This document shows, one piece after another, positions 1 to 8,902 of a stretch of 64,000 nt of DNA. The notes beneath the pieces were generated by a model. It made no database searches and was not told the origin of the DNA. It was given only the letters and a program-made list of their open reading frames with translations. The DNA comes from Natrinema sp. SYSU A 869. Its GTDB lineage: Archaea; Halobacteriota; Halobacteria; Halobacteriales; Natrialbaceae. A program made the position numbers and the translations under genes. The stretch is from the NCBI RefSeq assembly GCF_019879105.1, contig NZ_CP082249.1, positions 2,666,001-2,730,000 on the forward strand, given 5' to 3'. Each line of letters opens with the position of its first letter. Within the stretch, counting starts at the first letter, position 1.

Positions 1-819
1 CAGACTCTCGGCCCACAGCTGGGCGAACCACTCCGCGGACGTCTCGAGTGACTCCGCGTAGGGCATCATCGCATTGATCCCAGCACCCCGCTGATCTAAC
101 GCATACGTCGTCGCACCGTAGGCATAGGCTGGACAGTCGAACAGCGACCCCGACAGCGTCTCGCGCTCAGCGGCCGCGCCGGCGAGCAGCGCTTCGAGGT
201 CGTGGCCACAGACCGCGGCTGCGACCATTCCGACCGCCGACAGCGCGGAGAAGCGACCCGGGACGCCGTCGGGAACTTTCAGCGACGGCAGGTCGTGACG
301 CTTTGCGAGATCTCGGAGCGGGCCGGACTCGCCGGTCGTGACGATCGTCCGCTCGGTCCAGTCGACGCCGGCCGACTCAAAGGCCTCGCGGACGACGAGG
401 AAGTTCGCCAGCGTCTCCGCAGTCGTCCCCGATCGGGACACAACGTTGATCGCCGTGCTCTCGAGTGGCAATCGATCGAGTTCGCTCGAGATCCACTCGG
501 GATCGACGTTGTCGAGGAAGACGGTCTCAGTGTCCGACTCGAGGGCGTTCACGATGGTCGCTGCCCCCAGCGAACTCCCGCCGATTCCGACAGTGATCAG
601 GGCGTCGGCGTCGGCGACCGGCTCGACTGCTGCTCTGATCTCGTCGGGATCGGTTCGCTGAGGGAGATTCAGCGCTTCGTACCCGTGTTCTCCGTTTTCC
701 ATGCCGCGTTCGATGCGCTCGTGAGCGGTCGCTACCTGCTCGTCCAGCCGCTCGAGGGACTCCCTCGAGACGCCCGGCGACGCGACTGACGCGAGCGCGT
801 TACCGATATCGACGTTCAT
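1..819 (-). CDS. pgi: glucose-6-phosphate isomerase, N-terminal part (runs off the window)
   Basis: Interconverts glucose-6-phosphate and fructose-6-phosphate in the cytoplasm. The minus frame is open from the ATG at 819 to base 1, so the C-terminal end is missing only because the window stops. About 273 residues are visible. They show the sugar-isomerase (SIS) phosphate-binding sequence VGIGGSSLGA, the loop SRSGTTAET and the motif GVPGRFSALSAVG, which correspond to the PGI family signatures around the substrate site. The start MNVDIGNALASV is the first ATG in the frame and fits the short N-terminus of haloarchaeal PGI. Family call is secure; nothing odd was seen. Confidence 0.93.
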   Translation of the reverse strand, partial: MNVDIGNALASVASPGVSRESLERLDEQVATAHERIERGMENGEHGYEALNLPQRTDPDEIRAAVEPVADADALITVGIGGSSLGAATIVNALESDTETVFLDNVDPEWISSELDRLPLESTAINVVSRSGTTAETLANFLVVREAFESAGVDWTERTIVTTGESGPLRDLAKRHDLPSLKVPDGVPGRFSALSAVGMVAAAVCGHDLEALLAGAAAERETLSGSLFDCPAYAYGATTYALDQRGAGINAMMPYAESLETSAEWFAQLWAESL

Positions 820-947
820 ACGCAAGGGCGCAACCGCCTGCGATAAAGGCGTTCCGTGACGGGATCGCAACGCGAAGTTGTTTGGAGGGCTCTTCTGCGC
901 TCGAATGTTGCTCGTGCTCGATACAGGTAGAATACGAGTGGCGTAAC

Positions 948-1354
948 TCAGACGGTCGTACTCGCTTCAAACTCCGGTAATACGGCATACCACGACCACA
1001 GAGCTGTCGTAACCGCTGAACCAACATAGATCGCTCCCACCGTCAGAGCCGAATGGCCCCGTGTTACCAAGAAGATGGCAGCCACCCCGCCGAGGATTAT
1101 CCCAACGATCACAGACAGAACAATACCGGTTTGAGACTGTACCTGAAATTCGCCCTCCGTTACGAGGCGAACTCCGATCAGACCGCCAGTTAGGATAGCC
1201 CACGTAGGATTGGTAATCCAAATACGGTGAGCAAAGTCCCGTCTAACCACGCGAATTCGGAAATGAGGATTGCCCATCCAACCAGTCCGAGACCTGCCCA
1301 GACGACGCTTCGCCAGAGTTCCTCGTTGATAATGTGCCGACTTTTCGCACTCAT
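948..1354 (-). pseudogene. small multi-pass membrane protein, frame broken once
   Basis: Two overlapping minus-strand reading frames make one sensible membrane protein. The first starts at 1354 (MSAKSRHIINEELWRSVVW) and stops at 1190. The second, ending at 948, continues with hydrophobic segments such as AILTGGLIGVRL, VLSVIVGIILGGVAAIFLV and GAIYVGSAVTTALWSWYAVL. Adding one base in the GGG run near 1207 joins them into about 135 residues with four or five membrane spans. The total length is 407 bases, one short of a multiple of three. I do not recognise the family. It is either a true frameshift or a sequencing deletion; the alternative is two separate genes of 54 and 109 residues. Confidence 0.5.
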
Positions 1355-1513
1355 GTTAGGAAACTATGGTGTATGGGAACAGAAGATTTTGTGAGACTGG
1401 ACGTCCAGTAATCAATTCGCACAACTACTGAGCAGCTATTCTCATCGGAAGTCGACCCTCGATATCTATCGAAAGCCGAAACCCGGAAACCGATCCTTCG
1501 CCTACGACCGCCC

Positions 1514-1987
1514 ATGACCGAGAAGACGAGCACGTTCGTCGTTACGCACGCCGAAGCGGAATCTGCGGTCGTCCGCGACGTCGAGACTGCACAGGTCCAC
1601 ACCCTCGCGTCCAATCCCGGCCTCGAGATCCACGACGTCCTCGAGGCGACCGTCGCGCCCGAGCCACCGATGGAAGTCACCTGGGAGGTGATCGACGTTG
1701 ACGACAGACGCACGATCGACCTGGTCGACAGCGACCTCGAGCCGACCACACACGAAAAGAAGATCGCGGCCGAGGCTGACCTCGGCGACCTGATACAGGA
1801 GGAACGGGCCGGCACGGGGGAGATACACGTTTTCAGCGTGCCCGAGGGCGAGGTCGAACCTGCAGCGCAGGATGTCCTCGCGGACGAGGAGACGATTTCG
1901 CGGGCGGCTCGGCTCGAGGCAGTCCGCGTCGAAGTGCGGCGATCGGCCGACGACGGCGTGTTGAGCGTGCGATATCTCCCCGACTAA
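1514..1987 (+). CDS. DUF5812-like haloarchaeal protein
   Basis: A 157-residue soluble acidic protein with no membrane segment. The pattern TFVVTHAEAESAVVRDV, LEIHDVLEATVAPEPP and the C-terminal SVRYLPD matches my recollection of the haloarchaea-restricted DUF5812 family, whose function is not known. It sits just upstream of secF but 177 bases separate the two, and secF has its own promoter-like element, so a shared role is not implied. The ATG at 1514 follows a spacer with no competing start. Family name is from memory; the gene itself is clearly coding. Confidence 0.8.
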   Translation: MTEKTSTFVVTHAEAESAVVRDVETAQVHTLASNPGLEIHDVLEATVAPEPPMEVTWEVIDVDDRRTIDLVDSDLEPTTHEKKIAAEADLGDLIQEERAGTGEIHVFSVPEGEVEPAAQDVLADEETISRAARLEAVRVEVRRSADDGVLSVRYLPD

Positions 1988-2083
1988 TTAGCGGTATTGG
2001 CCCGCGACGGGCAGGATTTCGTTGCCTCGCCCGTGACGAACCGGTCCCCCTCGAGCCCGCGGCAGACGACCGGTGATAAGGAT

Positions 2084-2093
2084 CGATTTATAC
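2084..2093 (+). promoter_or_regulatory. candidate TATA element for secF-secD
   Basis: An AT-rich box reading cgatttatac stands in GC-rich DNA about 75 bases before the secF ATG. Archaeal TATA boxes lie about 25 bases before the transcript start, which would give a leader of roughly 50 bases. Position and composition only. Confidence 0.35.
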
Positions 2094-2164
2094 GACACAA
2101 CGGGGGCCGAACCACTGTCGGAATTGAGAAGGCTTACTTCGGGGGGATACCAGTGGTCGGATAT

Positions 2165-3037
2165 ATGGCGTATTTCGACGTACCGGAGATCGAGTATACC
2201 CGGTACAGTAACCGCCAGCTCGCGGCGGTCCCGCTTGCAGTCCTCGCAGTGGCACTGCTCGTCCTCGTCGGTTCGTTTCTCGTCTTGGGCTCGCCGGTCC
2301 CGATGGGAATGGACTTCGCCGGTGGGGCGGAACTGACTGTACAGACGTCGACGCCCCAGGACGATATCGACGCGGCGTTCGACCAAAATGCGGAAGTCAG
2401 AAGCACAGGAGGCGACAACCAGTACATCGTCCAGTTCACTGAGTCCGATCTGGACACGCTCCGGTCGCAGGCCGAATCGAACCTAGAACCGGACGGCAAC
2501 GCAGATATCGTCCAATCAGCCTCGGCGACGGGTGCGACGTTCAGTCAAGAAAATCAGTGGACGGCCATGCTCGGCCTCGTTGTCGCGTTCGTCGGGATGA
2601 GCGCGATCGCTTTCATCCTCTTTCGGACGTTCGTGCCGTCAATCGCGATCGTCATCTCCGCGTTCTCCGACCTCGTGATCCCGCTCGCGTTCATGCGACT
2701 GACCGGGATTCCGCTCTCGTTGGGGACGGTCGCCGGTCTGCTCATGCTCATCGGGTATTCGGTCGACTCCGACATCCTGTTGAACAATCACATTCTGCGC
2801 CGAAGCGGTGGCTTCTATGAGAGTACCCATCGAGCGATGCGGACCGGTGTCACGATGACTGTCACGTCGATGGCCGCGATGTTCGTTATGGGCGTCGCAG
2901 CGTTCGTGCTCGGCATCGACCTTCTGGCATCGATCGGTATCATTCTGTTCGTGGGCCTCGCAGCCGACCTGATGAATACCTACATGTTGAATCTGAGCTT
3001 ACTTCGCTGGTACAAGTTCAAGGGGGTACGATCATGA
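2165..3037 (+). CDS. secF: protein-export membrane protein SecF
   Basis: Partner of SecD in the membrane complex that uses the ion gradient to help the Sec translocon finish protein export. The 290-residue protein has the SecF plan: one N-terminal span (about 20-42), an extracytoplasmic domain containing the GMDFAGGAELTV motif, then five spans with the conserved VGYSVDSDILLNN sequence. I start at the ATG at 2165 (MAYFDVPEIEYTRY) because haloarchaeal SecF begins this way; a 56-residue extension to 1997 is compositionally unlike a SecF N-terminus. The stop overlaps the secD start by four bases (ATGA), so the two are translationally coupled. Confidence 0.95.
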   Translation: MAYFDVPEIEYTRYSNRQLAAVPLAVLAVALLVLVGSFLVLGSPVPMGMDFAGGAELTVQTSTPQDDIDAAFDQNAEVRSTGGDNQYIVQFTESDLDTLRSQAESNLEPDGNADIVQSASATGATFSQENQWTAMLGLVVAFVGMSAIAFILFRTFVPSIAIVISAFSDLVIPLAFMRLTGIPLSLGTVAGLLMLIGYSVDSDILLNNHILRRSGGFYESTHRAMRTGVTMTVTSMAAMFVMGVAAFVLGIDLLASIGIILFVGLAADLMNTYMLNLSLLRWYKFKGVRS

Positions 3038-4671
3038 ACCCGATAGACGGCGTCAAGCAAAACTGGCGGGTCCTCCTGCTCGTATCGTTTCTCCTCTTCG
3101 CGGTCATCGCGCTGTTCGTCCCCGGTGGCATCGTCGCCGACGACAGTGTCGCGAACGAGAGCGTCGACAGCGGCCCGACCAACCTCGAGTTCGGTCTCAG
3201 CCTCGATGGCGGTACCCGGATCAGAGCCCCCGTCGTCGGGATGACCGCCGAAGACATCGAAACCGGCGCGGTCAGCGACAGCGGACAGGTCGACGGGGAC
3301 CGCATCGGAGAAATCGAGTCGACGTTGTACGAGGAACTCGATCTCGATACGGCGGACGCCAGAGTCACCGTCCACGACGACGGGAGCGTCACTGCCGAAG
3401 TCTTCACCGACAACGTGACGCAAGCGGAGTTCGCCACGGCGTTGCAGTCGGCGAACGTCGATGCGTCCGAGGACGACATTCGCGACGGCGTCACCGAGCA
3501 GACTCGCAACGAGATGATCGGGACGCTCCAGACGAAGATCAACGAGGCCGGTCTCTCCGGCGGTTCGGTCTACGAGCAGACGACGCGAAGCAACAACTAC
3601 ATCGTCGTCGAAGTTCCCAACATGGACTCCGAGGAGCTTCGTTCACTGCTCTCCGAGCGCGGGGTCGTCGAAGTCGTCGCTTACTACCCGGACGAAAACG
3701 GGACGCAGACGAACGAGACGGTGTTGACCCAAGACCAACTTGCCAACGTCGACTCGCCCCGGCAGCCACAGGGGCCACAAGGGAGATCCCAGGGGTACAT
3801 GGTCCCCATACAGGTGAGCGAGGAGGCCGCACCCGAGTTCCAGCGACAGATGGAAGAGTACGGCTTCCTCGATGAGGGGTATACGTCACAGGGCGCGTGT
3901 AACCTCCCCGAAGAGAACGGAAACATCAGATTCGACCACGAGGGACAACAGTACTGCCTGTTGACGGTCTCGGACGGTGAGGTCGTCGACGCCCACTCGA
4001 TGGGGAGCCTCGCCGACGGGATGATCGCCGGCACCTGGGTTAACGATCCGACCTTCCAGATGGGTGCACCGAGCCAACAGGAGGCACAGTCGCTTTCGGT
4101 CAACCTCCGGGCCGGGAGTCTGCGTGCGCCGCTCGACCTGAGCCCCGAGAGCGCCCAGGTCTACTCGATCACGCCGAGCCACGCCGACCAGTTCAAGCAG
4201 TACTCGCTGCTGATCGGACTGCTCTCGGTGGTCACCGTCAGCGGCGTCGTCTACGCCCGATACACGGACACGCGCATCGCCCTCCCGATGATCGTCACGG
4301 CGCTGTCGGAGGTCGTGATCCTGCTCGGGTTTGCGGCGCTGATACGCATGCCGTTGGATCTCTCCCACGTCGCCGGGTTCATCGCCGTCGTCGGGACCGG
4401 GGTCGACGACCTCGTGATAATCGCCGACGAGGTGTTGGACGAAGGCGATGTCAGTTCGGAACGGGTCTTCCAGTCACGGTTCCGGAAGGCGTTCTGGGTC
4501 ATCGGTGCCGCCGCGGCGACGACAATCGTCGCCCTCTCGCCGCTCGCGGTCCTGAGCCTCGGGGATCTGAAGGGCTTCGCCATCATCACCATCCTCGGCG
4601 TGCTTATCGGAGTGCTCATCACCCGACCCGCGTACGGTGACATCCTGCGACGGCTGCTGACCGACCGCTAA
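3034..4671 (+). CDS. secD: protein-export membrane protein SecD
   Basis: Works with SecF in protein export at the cytoplasmic membrane. The 545 residues contain a first membrane span (about 11-30), the SecD motif FGLSLDGGTRIRAPV, a long extracytoplasmic P1-type domain, and a C-terminal RND-like block of five spans with VVGTGVDDLVIIADEVLDEG, the counterpart of the GxxVDxxI motif used in proton or sodium transfer. The order secF then secD, reversed from bacteria, is usual for haloarchaea. Length is normal for the archaeal family and no frame damage is visible. Confidence 0.96.
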   Translation: MNPIDGVKQNWRVLLLVSFLLFAVIALFVPGGIVADDSVANESVDSGPTNLEFGLSLDGGTRIRAPVVGMTAEDIETGAVSDSGQVDGDRIGEIESTLYEELDLDTADARVTVHDDGSVTAEVFTDNVTQAEFATALQSANVDASEDDIRDGVTEQTRNEMIGTLQTKINEAGLSGGSVYEQTTRSNNYIVVEVPNMDSEELRSLLSERGVVEVVAYYPDENGTQTNETVLTQDQLANVDSPRQPQGPQGRSQGYMVPIQVSEEAAPEFQRQMEEYGFLDEGYTSQGACNLPEENGNIRFDHEGQQYCLLTVSDGEVVDAHSMGSLADGMIAGTWVNDPTFQMGAPSQQEAQSLSVNLRAGSLRAPLDLSPESAQVYSITPSHADQFKQYSLLIGLLSVVTVSGVVYARYTDTRIALPMIVTALSEVVILLGFAALIRMPLDLSHVAGFIAVVGTGVDDLVIIADEVLDEGDVSSERVFQSRFRKAFWVIGAAAATTIVALSPLAVLSLGDLKGFAIITILGVLIGVLITRPAYGDILRRLLTDR

Positions 4672-4734
4672 CGCGTCTCGATTCCCGCTTTATCCGCTCT
4701 TTCAGCCCGAACCTTTCTACCCGACTGAGCCGTG

Positions 4735-4842
4735 TTAGTGCGTATTGCGACACCGTGGACACCAGTCGACGGTTCCGTCTTCACCGTAAGCGCGTGCGAA
4801 ATCGTACGAAACGGGGTTTTCACAGGTCGTACAGACCGGCAT
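4735..4842 (-). CDS. 35-residue zinc-finger mini-protein (DUF7563-like)
   Basis: A very short protein, MPVCTTCENPVSYDFARAYG followed by a CPRC knuckle near its end. Two CxxC pairs separated by about 20 residues form a rubredoxin-type zinc-binding knuckle pair. The central DFARAYG resembles the YARVF segment of the haloarchaeal DUF7563 mini-proteins, another member of which lies at 24628-24786. Start at 4842 removes an unlikely N-terminal extension. Function unknown; such proteins are abundant in haloarchaea and some act in regulation, which is family background, not evidence here. Confidence 0.7.
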   Translation of the reverse strand: MPVCTTCENPVSYDFARAYGEDGTVDWCPRCRNTH

Positions 4843-5073
4843 ATAATCACCATCGTAACGCACTGGGAGGACGGCCAATAACCGCCAGCCTGCAATTGCA
4901 ACCGGTGCTCGAGGACCGACTCGCTTCAAATACACGCGGTGCTATCGCGTGCTCGAGAACGATCGCAGAACCGTCACTGTCGACCCGTGGGTCAAGACAG
5001 AACCAAAGGACATAGCGGTCTCTGCCGCGACAACTGTCCGACAGGGGACGATGACCGACGCGAGACAGGGCTG

Positions 5074-5961
5074 TTACAGATCGCGCTGGAACTCGTCGAA
5101 GACCTCGAGGTCGTCGGGGAGGTCGTATGCGAGGTGACGCTGTTCCTGCCGGTTGGTACCGGCGTCGTCGATCGGTGTGGCGACGTCTTCCCAGCCGGGT
5201 TTGATCTTGACGCTTTTCGCTGGCATCCCGATCGCGATGTGGTGGGCGGGGATGTCGTTTTGGACGATGCCGCGCGCGCCGACGATGGCGTTTTCGCCGA
5301 CCTTGCAGCCGGCGCGGACCATCGCGTCGTAGGTGAGCCGGACGTCGTCCTCAACGATGGTGTGGTAGTTGCGGACCTCGGTCTGGTCGACGACATCGTG
5401 GTCGTGACTGTAGACGTGGACGCCGTCGGAGATCGAGACGCGGTCGCCGATCGTGAGTTTCCCGCGATCGTCAAGGTGGACGTCGTCGTGGACGACCGTG
5501 TTGTCCCCGATCGTGATGTTGTGGCCGTAGGTAAACGAGATGCCCTTGAAGAAGCGACAGTTATCGCCACACTCCTCGAAGAGGTGGTCGGCGAGCATCC
5601 GTCGGAACCGCAGGGCGAACTCGATGTTGTCCGCGAGCGGCAGGCTGTCGAACTGTCGCCAGAGCCACTGGAGGTGTTTCGAACGACGGAACTGCTCCTC
5701 GTCTTTCTCAGCGTAGTACTCGCTCTCGAGGGTCGTGTTACAGGGATCGTAGCTCTGTAGGCGGACGCGCTCGGCCGGTGAGACCGACTCGCCGTTCTGC
5801 CAGCGCTCATAGGCGTCGCGGTCACCCGAGAGATCGATCAGGACGTCCTCGACGACCGAGCAGGTGTCCTCGTCGCTCGAGAGTCGTCGATCGACCTCGT
5901 CGATGAACTTGCGCATCCCCGCTTCCGCCTCCTCGGGGAGCGACACGTACCGCTTTGTCAT
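5074..5961 (-). CDS. hexapeptide-repeat (left-handed beta-helix) acyltransferase
   Basis: Probably transfers an acetyl or acyl group to a sugar or similar small acceptor in the cytoplasm. The 295-residue protein begins MTKRYVSLPEEAEAGMRKF; residues from about 140 to 250 carry LbH hexapeptide turns, for example ITIGDNTVVHDDVHLDDRG and LTIGDRVSISDGVHVYSHDHDV, followed by MVRAGCKVGENAIVGARGIV. The His pair in YSHDHD resembles the catalytic region of maltose/galactoside O-acetyltransferases. The N-terminal 130 residues include a Mac-like segment. Only 127 bases upstream is the end of an insertion sequence, which may have replaced its promoter or separated it from the co-directional gene at 7045-7275. 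Confidence 0.85.
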   Translation of the reverse strand: MTKRYVSLPEEAEAGMRKFIDEVDRRLSSDEDTCSVVEDVLIDLSGDRDAYERWQNGESVSPAERVRLQSYDPCNTTLESEYYAEKDEEQFRRSKHLQWLWRQFDSLPLADNIEFALRFRRMLADHLFEECGDNCRFFKGISFTYGHNITIGDNTVVHDDVHLDDRGKLTIGDRVSISDGVHVYSHDHDVVDQTEVRNYHTIVEDDVRLTYDAMVRAGCKVGENAIVGARGIVQNDIPAHHIAIGMPAKSVKIKPGWEDVATPIDDAGTNRQEQRHLAYDLPDDLEVFDEFQRDL

Positions 5962-6088
5962 ACCCCGAGGTATTGCCCGCCGAGTTGATAGGGGTTCGGT
6001 TGTGCGTTCCCGGTTGCCGGACCCACTGGCATGAGGGTTACCTGGTCGGTCCGGCCGACCGATTCCGGGCATACAGCGCTGTCCCTTG

Positions 6089-6096
6089 CTCCTGGG
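6089..6096. repeat. left target-site duplication of the IS (ctcctggg)
   Basis: The octamer ctcctggg immediately left of the IS is repeated exactly at 7037-7044 immediately right of it. This is direct evidence of transposition into a single octamer. Confidence 0.92.
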
Positions 6097-7036
6097 GGCT
6101 CTGTTGAATCGCTGTAAGGCGGTAGATTTCACTGTTTGACGGCACGTTTGATGTTGTAGACGACACACATCAGAGAAATTTCACGGAACTCTCGATACCA
6201 GCTACGCGCTCGCACGGCGTAGCCGAGCGAGCGCTTGACGGCTGAGTTGACGGTTTCGGCCATTGACCGCTGAGCGTACCGATCTTCATCAATGCGGGCG
6301 TTGTGTGCGTGATCGTACGGAGCGAAGATCCGGTGTTTGATCAGCGGGCGAATGTCGAGTTCACGGAGTCGTTCGCGGAGTTGTTGCTTGTCATAGCCCT
6401 TATCAGCGGCTAGAGACCGCAGATCGCCCGCGTTCCGGCGGGCGATCTGCTCACAGAGATCTGCGTCGCTGCCTTCTAACGTCGTCGAGCAGTGAAGATC
6501 AAGCACAGCTTGCGTTGCTGTATCGACGAGTTTGGTTACTTTGAGCGTCTGAACGCGATAATTCGTTCGTTGACAGTAGTGACGGCTTGCACGATCTCGT
6601 TCATAGAACGTAGCGTCGATCGCAGCGTGCTCAGAGAGGTCGTGTAGCTGCGCCGACTGGCACAGCAACACTCGACAAACGCTCATCTCGATCCGATCAA
6701 ACGCCTTACACAGCGTAGATGGTGCGGGGAGATCGGCCGTATCAAGGCCGATCTCCCCTGTTATTTGCGGCATTTCCTTCAGCAGATCGATCGTCATTCG
6801 ATAGGACGTATCGAGGTAAATCCGCAGACAATGCAGGGAAACGAGGGCATAGTCGGTGAATCCGCCGCCACCTTTCGGGGCGGCGGATTCGTCTCCATCG
6901 CCAGTAACGTTTTGAGCAATCGGCACAACTGCCCCAATGAAGCGGGAGATTTGGGTCATGAACAACTGAAGTCTCCCGCTTCAAGACCTTCGATTTAGCG
7001 AACCATTCCGCCGCTGTCTAGTGATTCAACACAGCC
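6097..7036 (-). mobile_element. complete IS5-family insertion sequence (ISH1-group-like), 940 bp
   Basis: The element is bounded by imperfect terminal inverted repeats: left ggctctgttgaatc (6097-6110) and right, read inward, ggctgtgttgaatc (7023-7036), 13 of 14 matching. An 8-bp duplication flanks it. One transposase fills almost all of it. Eight-base duplications are typical of the ISH1 subgroup of IS5 in haloarchaea; the subgroup call is inference. It lies between the 3' end of the gene at 7045-7275 and the 5' side of the acyltransferase, both transcribed leftward, so it interrupts what could have been one transcription unit. Confidence 0.93.
6129..6965 (-). CDS. IS5-family DDE transposase
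   Basis: A 278-residue transposase of the DDE type. The likely catalytic residues are Asp117 in AIDATF, Asp188 in AADKGYD and Glu237 in SMAETVNSAVKRS; the last matches the Y-(2)-R-(3)-E-type C-terminal signature region of IS4/IS5 relatives. The frame is intact and the element has both ends, so it may still be active. A start at the third codon (MTQISRF) is equally possible. It is the only transposase in the window. Confidence 0.92.
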   Translation of the reverse strand: MFMTQISRFIGAVVPIAQNVTGDGDESAAPKGGGGFTDYALVSLHCLRIYLDTSYRMTIDLLKEMPQITGEIGLDTADLPAPSTLCKAFDRIEMSVCRVLLCQSAQLHDLSEHAAIDATFYERDRASRHYCQRTNYRVQTLKVTKLVDTATQAVLDLHCSTTLEGSDADLCEQIARRNAGDLRSLAADKGYDKQQLRERLRELDIRPLIKHRIFAPYDHAHNARIDEDRYAQRSMAETVNSAVKRSLGYAVRARSWYREFREISLMCVVYNIKRAVKQ

Positions 7037-7044
7037 CTCCTGGG
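7037..7044. repeat. right target-site duplication of the IS (ctcctggg)
   Basis: Exact copy of 6089-6096. It abuts the TGA of the neighbouring membrane-protein gene (7045-7047), so the insertion left that reading frame whole. Confidence 0.92.
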
Positions 7045-7275
7045 TCACTTCTGGTCGGACTCCCAACTCGAGAGAATTAGCGCTGGCAATGCGAGCGCGC
7101 CGACCACCAGCAACCCACCGCCCACGACCGCGCCGACCGTGACGCGGTCCCCGGGAATCTCGAGAAACCGTGCGATGAAGAGTCCGAGCGGGACGAGAGC
7201 GAGGAGGATCGCCAGTAGGAGCCAGCGGGAACGCCGGGTCCGAGTGCGGGAGTCGTCCATATCCGCATTTGTCAA
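7045..7275 (-). CDS. small two-span membrane protein
   Basis: A 76-residue protein with a basic N-terminus (RTRTRRSRW) followed by two hydrophobic segments, about residues 18-38 and 46-68 (VTVGAVVGGGLLVVGALALPAL). The inside-positive pattern suggests that both ends are cytoplasmic. I do not recognise a family. The start may be the ATG at 7275 or the one five codons later (MDDSRTRT). The IS begins directly after its stop codon, so its native terminator or downstream partner has been displaced. Confidence 0.6.
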   Translation of the reverse strand: MTNADMDDSRTRTRRSRWLLLAILLALVPLGLFIARFLEIPGDRVTVGAVVGGGLLVVGALALPALILSSWESDQK

Positions 7276-7384
7276 CCGCGGGGCAAGAAGGGTTCGACTC
7301 GAGAGACCGGTGTCCCGAATCCGTTCGGATCAGCCGCTCGAGCGTTCCGTTCACCATAAGTTCCCCCGCTACGAAGAGTTGAAC

Positions 7385-8491
7385 ATGCAACACAGCGAAC
7401 TCGGCGACTCCGGAGTCGAGGTCAGCGAAGTCGGTTTCGGCGCGTGGACCGTCGGCACCGACTGGTGGGGCGACCGCTCGGACGACGACGCGATCGAGAT
7501 GCTGCAGTACGCCGTCGAGCAGGGGATCACCTACGTCGACACGGGCGACGTCTACGGTCACGGCAACAGCGAGGAACTGGTCGGGCGGGCGCTCGCCGAG
7601 GTCCGCGACGAGGTCACCATCGCGACGAAGGTCGGCTACGACTTCTATGACAATCCCCAGGCCGGCCACGGCGAACTCCCCAAGGAGATGGATCCGGAGT
7701 ACCTTCGAGACGCCGTCCACAAGAGTCTCGACCGCCTCGGCATCGACTCCGTCGACGTGCTCCAACTCCACAACGCGGACGTCGACGAGATCACGCCCGA
7801 CGTGCTCGAACTGCTCGACGAACTCGAGGAGGAGGGCCTGATCGAGGCCACCGGCCTCGCGCTCGGTCCCTCGATCGGCTGGCTCGCGGAGGGCGATCTA
7901 GCGATCGAAGAGGAGTTCGATTCCGTCCAACTCGTCTGGAACATGCTCGAGCAGGAGGTCGGCGACCACTTCCTCGAGACGATCGAGCGAACGGGCTCAT
8001 CGACGAGTCTGATCCCGCGTGTCCCTCACTCCTCGGGGATCCTCAACGAGCAGGTCACTCCCGAGACCGAACTCGGTGAGGGCGACCACCGCGGCTTCCG
8101 CCCCGAGGAATGGTACGAGACCGGCTGGGAGAAACTCGAGAAACTGCGATTCCTCGAGCGCGCGGAGCGTGGCTCCGCGGCTAACTCGAGCGAGCAGGGC
8201 TCGCGAGAGCACGACGGCGAACGAACGATGAGCCAGGCGTCGATCGCGTGGCTCCTCAGTCACGAGCCGGTCGCGACCGTGACGCCGACCTTCCGTACCA
8301 AAGACGACATCGACGAGTGGGCGGCCGCCAGCGACGTGCCGAAGCTCACCGACGAGGAGATGGGCCGCGTCGCGGAGCTGTACGAGAACGATTTTGACAT
8401 CGACCGCGACGACGGAATGGACTCGCTGCGCTCGTCGGTCGACGGCGCGGACATCAAGTCGGCCGGCCTAGACAAGCTCGCAGCCGACTAA
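7385..8491 (+). CDS. aldo/keto reductase family oxidoreductase
   Basis: NAD(P)H-dependent oxidoreductase with a TIM-barrel fold. The 368 residues start MQHSELGDSGVEVSEVGFGA and show GITYVDTGDVYGHGNSEELVGRAL, carrying the catalytic Asp and Tyr, then ATKVGYDF with the Lys, and the family strand DSVDVLQLHN. The C-terminal part has a long loop rich in Glu before SQASIAWLLSHEPVATVTP, the coenzyme-binding region. The ATG at 7385 gives the normal start; the frame is open further upstream but that sequence overlaps the opposite gene. Substrate cannot be read from sequence. Confidence 0.92.
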   Translation: MQHSELGDSGVEVSEVGFGAWTVGTDWWGDRSDDDAIEMLQYAVEQGITYVDTGDVYGHGNSEELVGRALAEVRDEVTIATKVGYDFYDNPQAGHGELPKEMDPEYLRDAVHKSLDRLGIDSVDVLQLHNADVDEITPDVLELLDELEEEGLIEATGLALGPSIGWLAEGDLAIEEEFDSVQLVWNMLEQEVGDHFLETIERTGSSTSLIPRVPHSSGILNEQVTPETELGEGDHRGFRPEEWYETGWEKLEKLRFLERAERGSAANSSEQGSREHDGERTMSQASIAWLLSHEPVATVTPTFRTKDDIDEWAAASDVPKLTDEEMGRVAELYENDFDIDRDDGMDSLRSSVDGADIKSAGLDKLAAD

Positions 8492-8528
8492 TCGAGCGAC
8501 TCAAGCGGGGCGGAATCTTCCGTCCGGC

Positions 8529-8798
8529 TCACTCCGACGCGGCTTCGGTAAACCGGAACTCGAGTTCGAGTCTCCCGTCCGTCTTCACGTTCACGCCACC
8601 GAATGTATCCGAGAGTTGCTCCCTTGCTTGAGAGCTCGGTTCGACGGTGACCGAGACGCTGTTGCTGTTTGCATTGTACGTGATGTTGCCGACCGTGACG
8701 TCGAAGTCGAACAAGTCCGGGATTTCATCCCTGAGGTGTGTTCGCACGTCGTCGACCTCCGACCGAACGTCGGACATCTCGTCGTGTAACGTGCTCAT
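8529..8798 (-). CDS. conserved small haloarchaeal protein of unknown function
   Basis: An 89-residue acidic protein beginning MSTLHDEMSDVRSEVDDVRTHL, a short amphipathic coiled-coil-like helix, followed by a beta-rich part (VTVGNITYNANSNSVSVTVEP). No membrane span, signal or metal motif. I do not recognise it. It is convergent with the aldo/keto reductase and has a clear start with a short AT-rich leader at 8799-8815. Confidence 0.55.
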   Translation of the reverse strand: MSTLHDEMSDVRSEVDDVRTHLRDEIPDLFDFDVTVGNITYNANSNSVSVTVEPSSQAREQLSDTFGGVNVKTDGRLELEFRFTEAASE

Positions 8799-8902
8799 TA
8801 ATCATGCTAACACCCACCGAGACTTAACGGTTCACCCTGTCTGTTCGTATCGCCTAAACCGCTCAGGTACTCGGCCAGAGGTATCCGGTTGAAGAGACCG
8901 GG

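Noticed and set aside
4939-5760. Plus-strand frame opposite the acyltransferase
   Set aside because: Its Val/Asp repeats are the complement of the hexapeptide repeats; no independent start signal or family.
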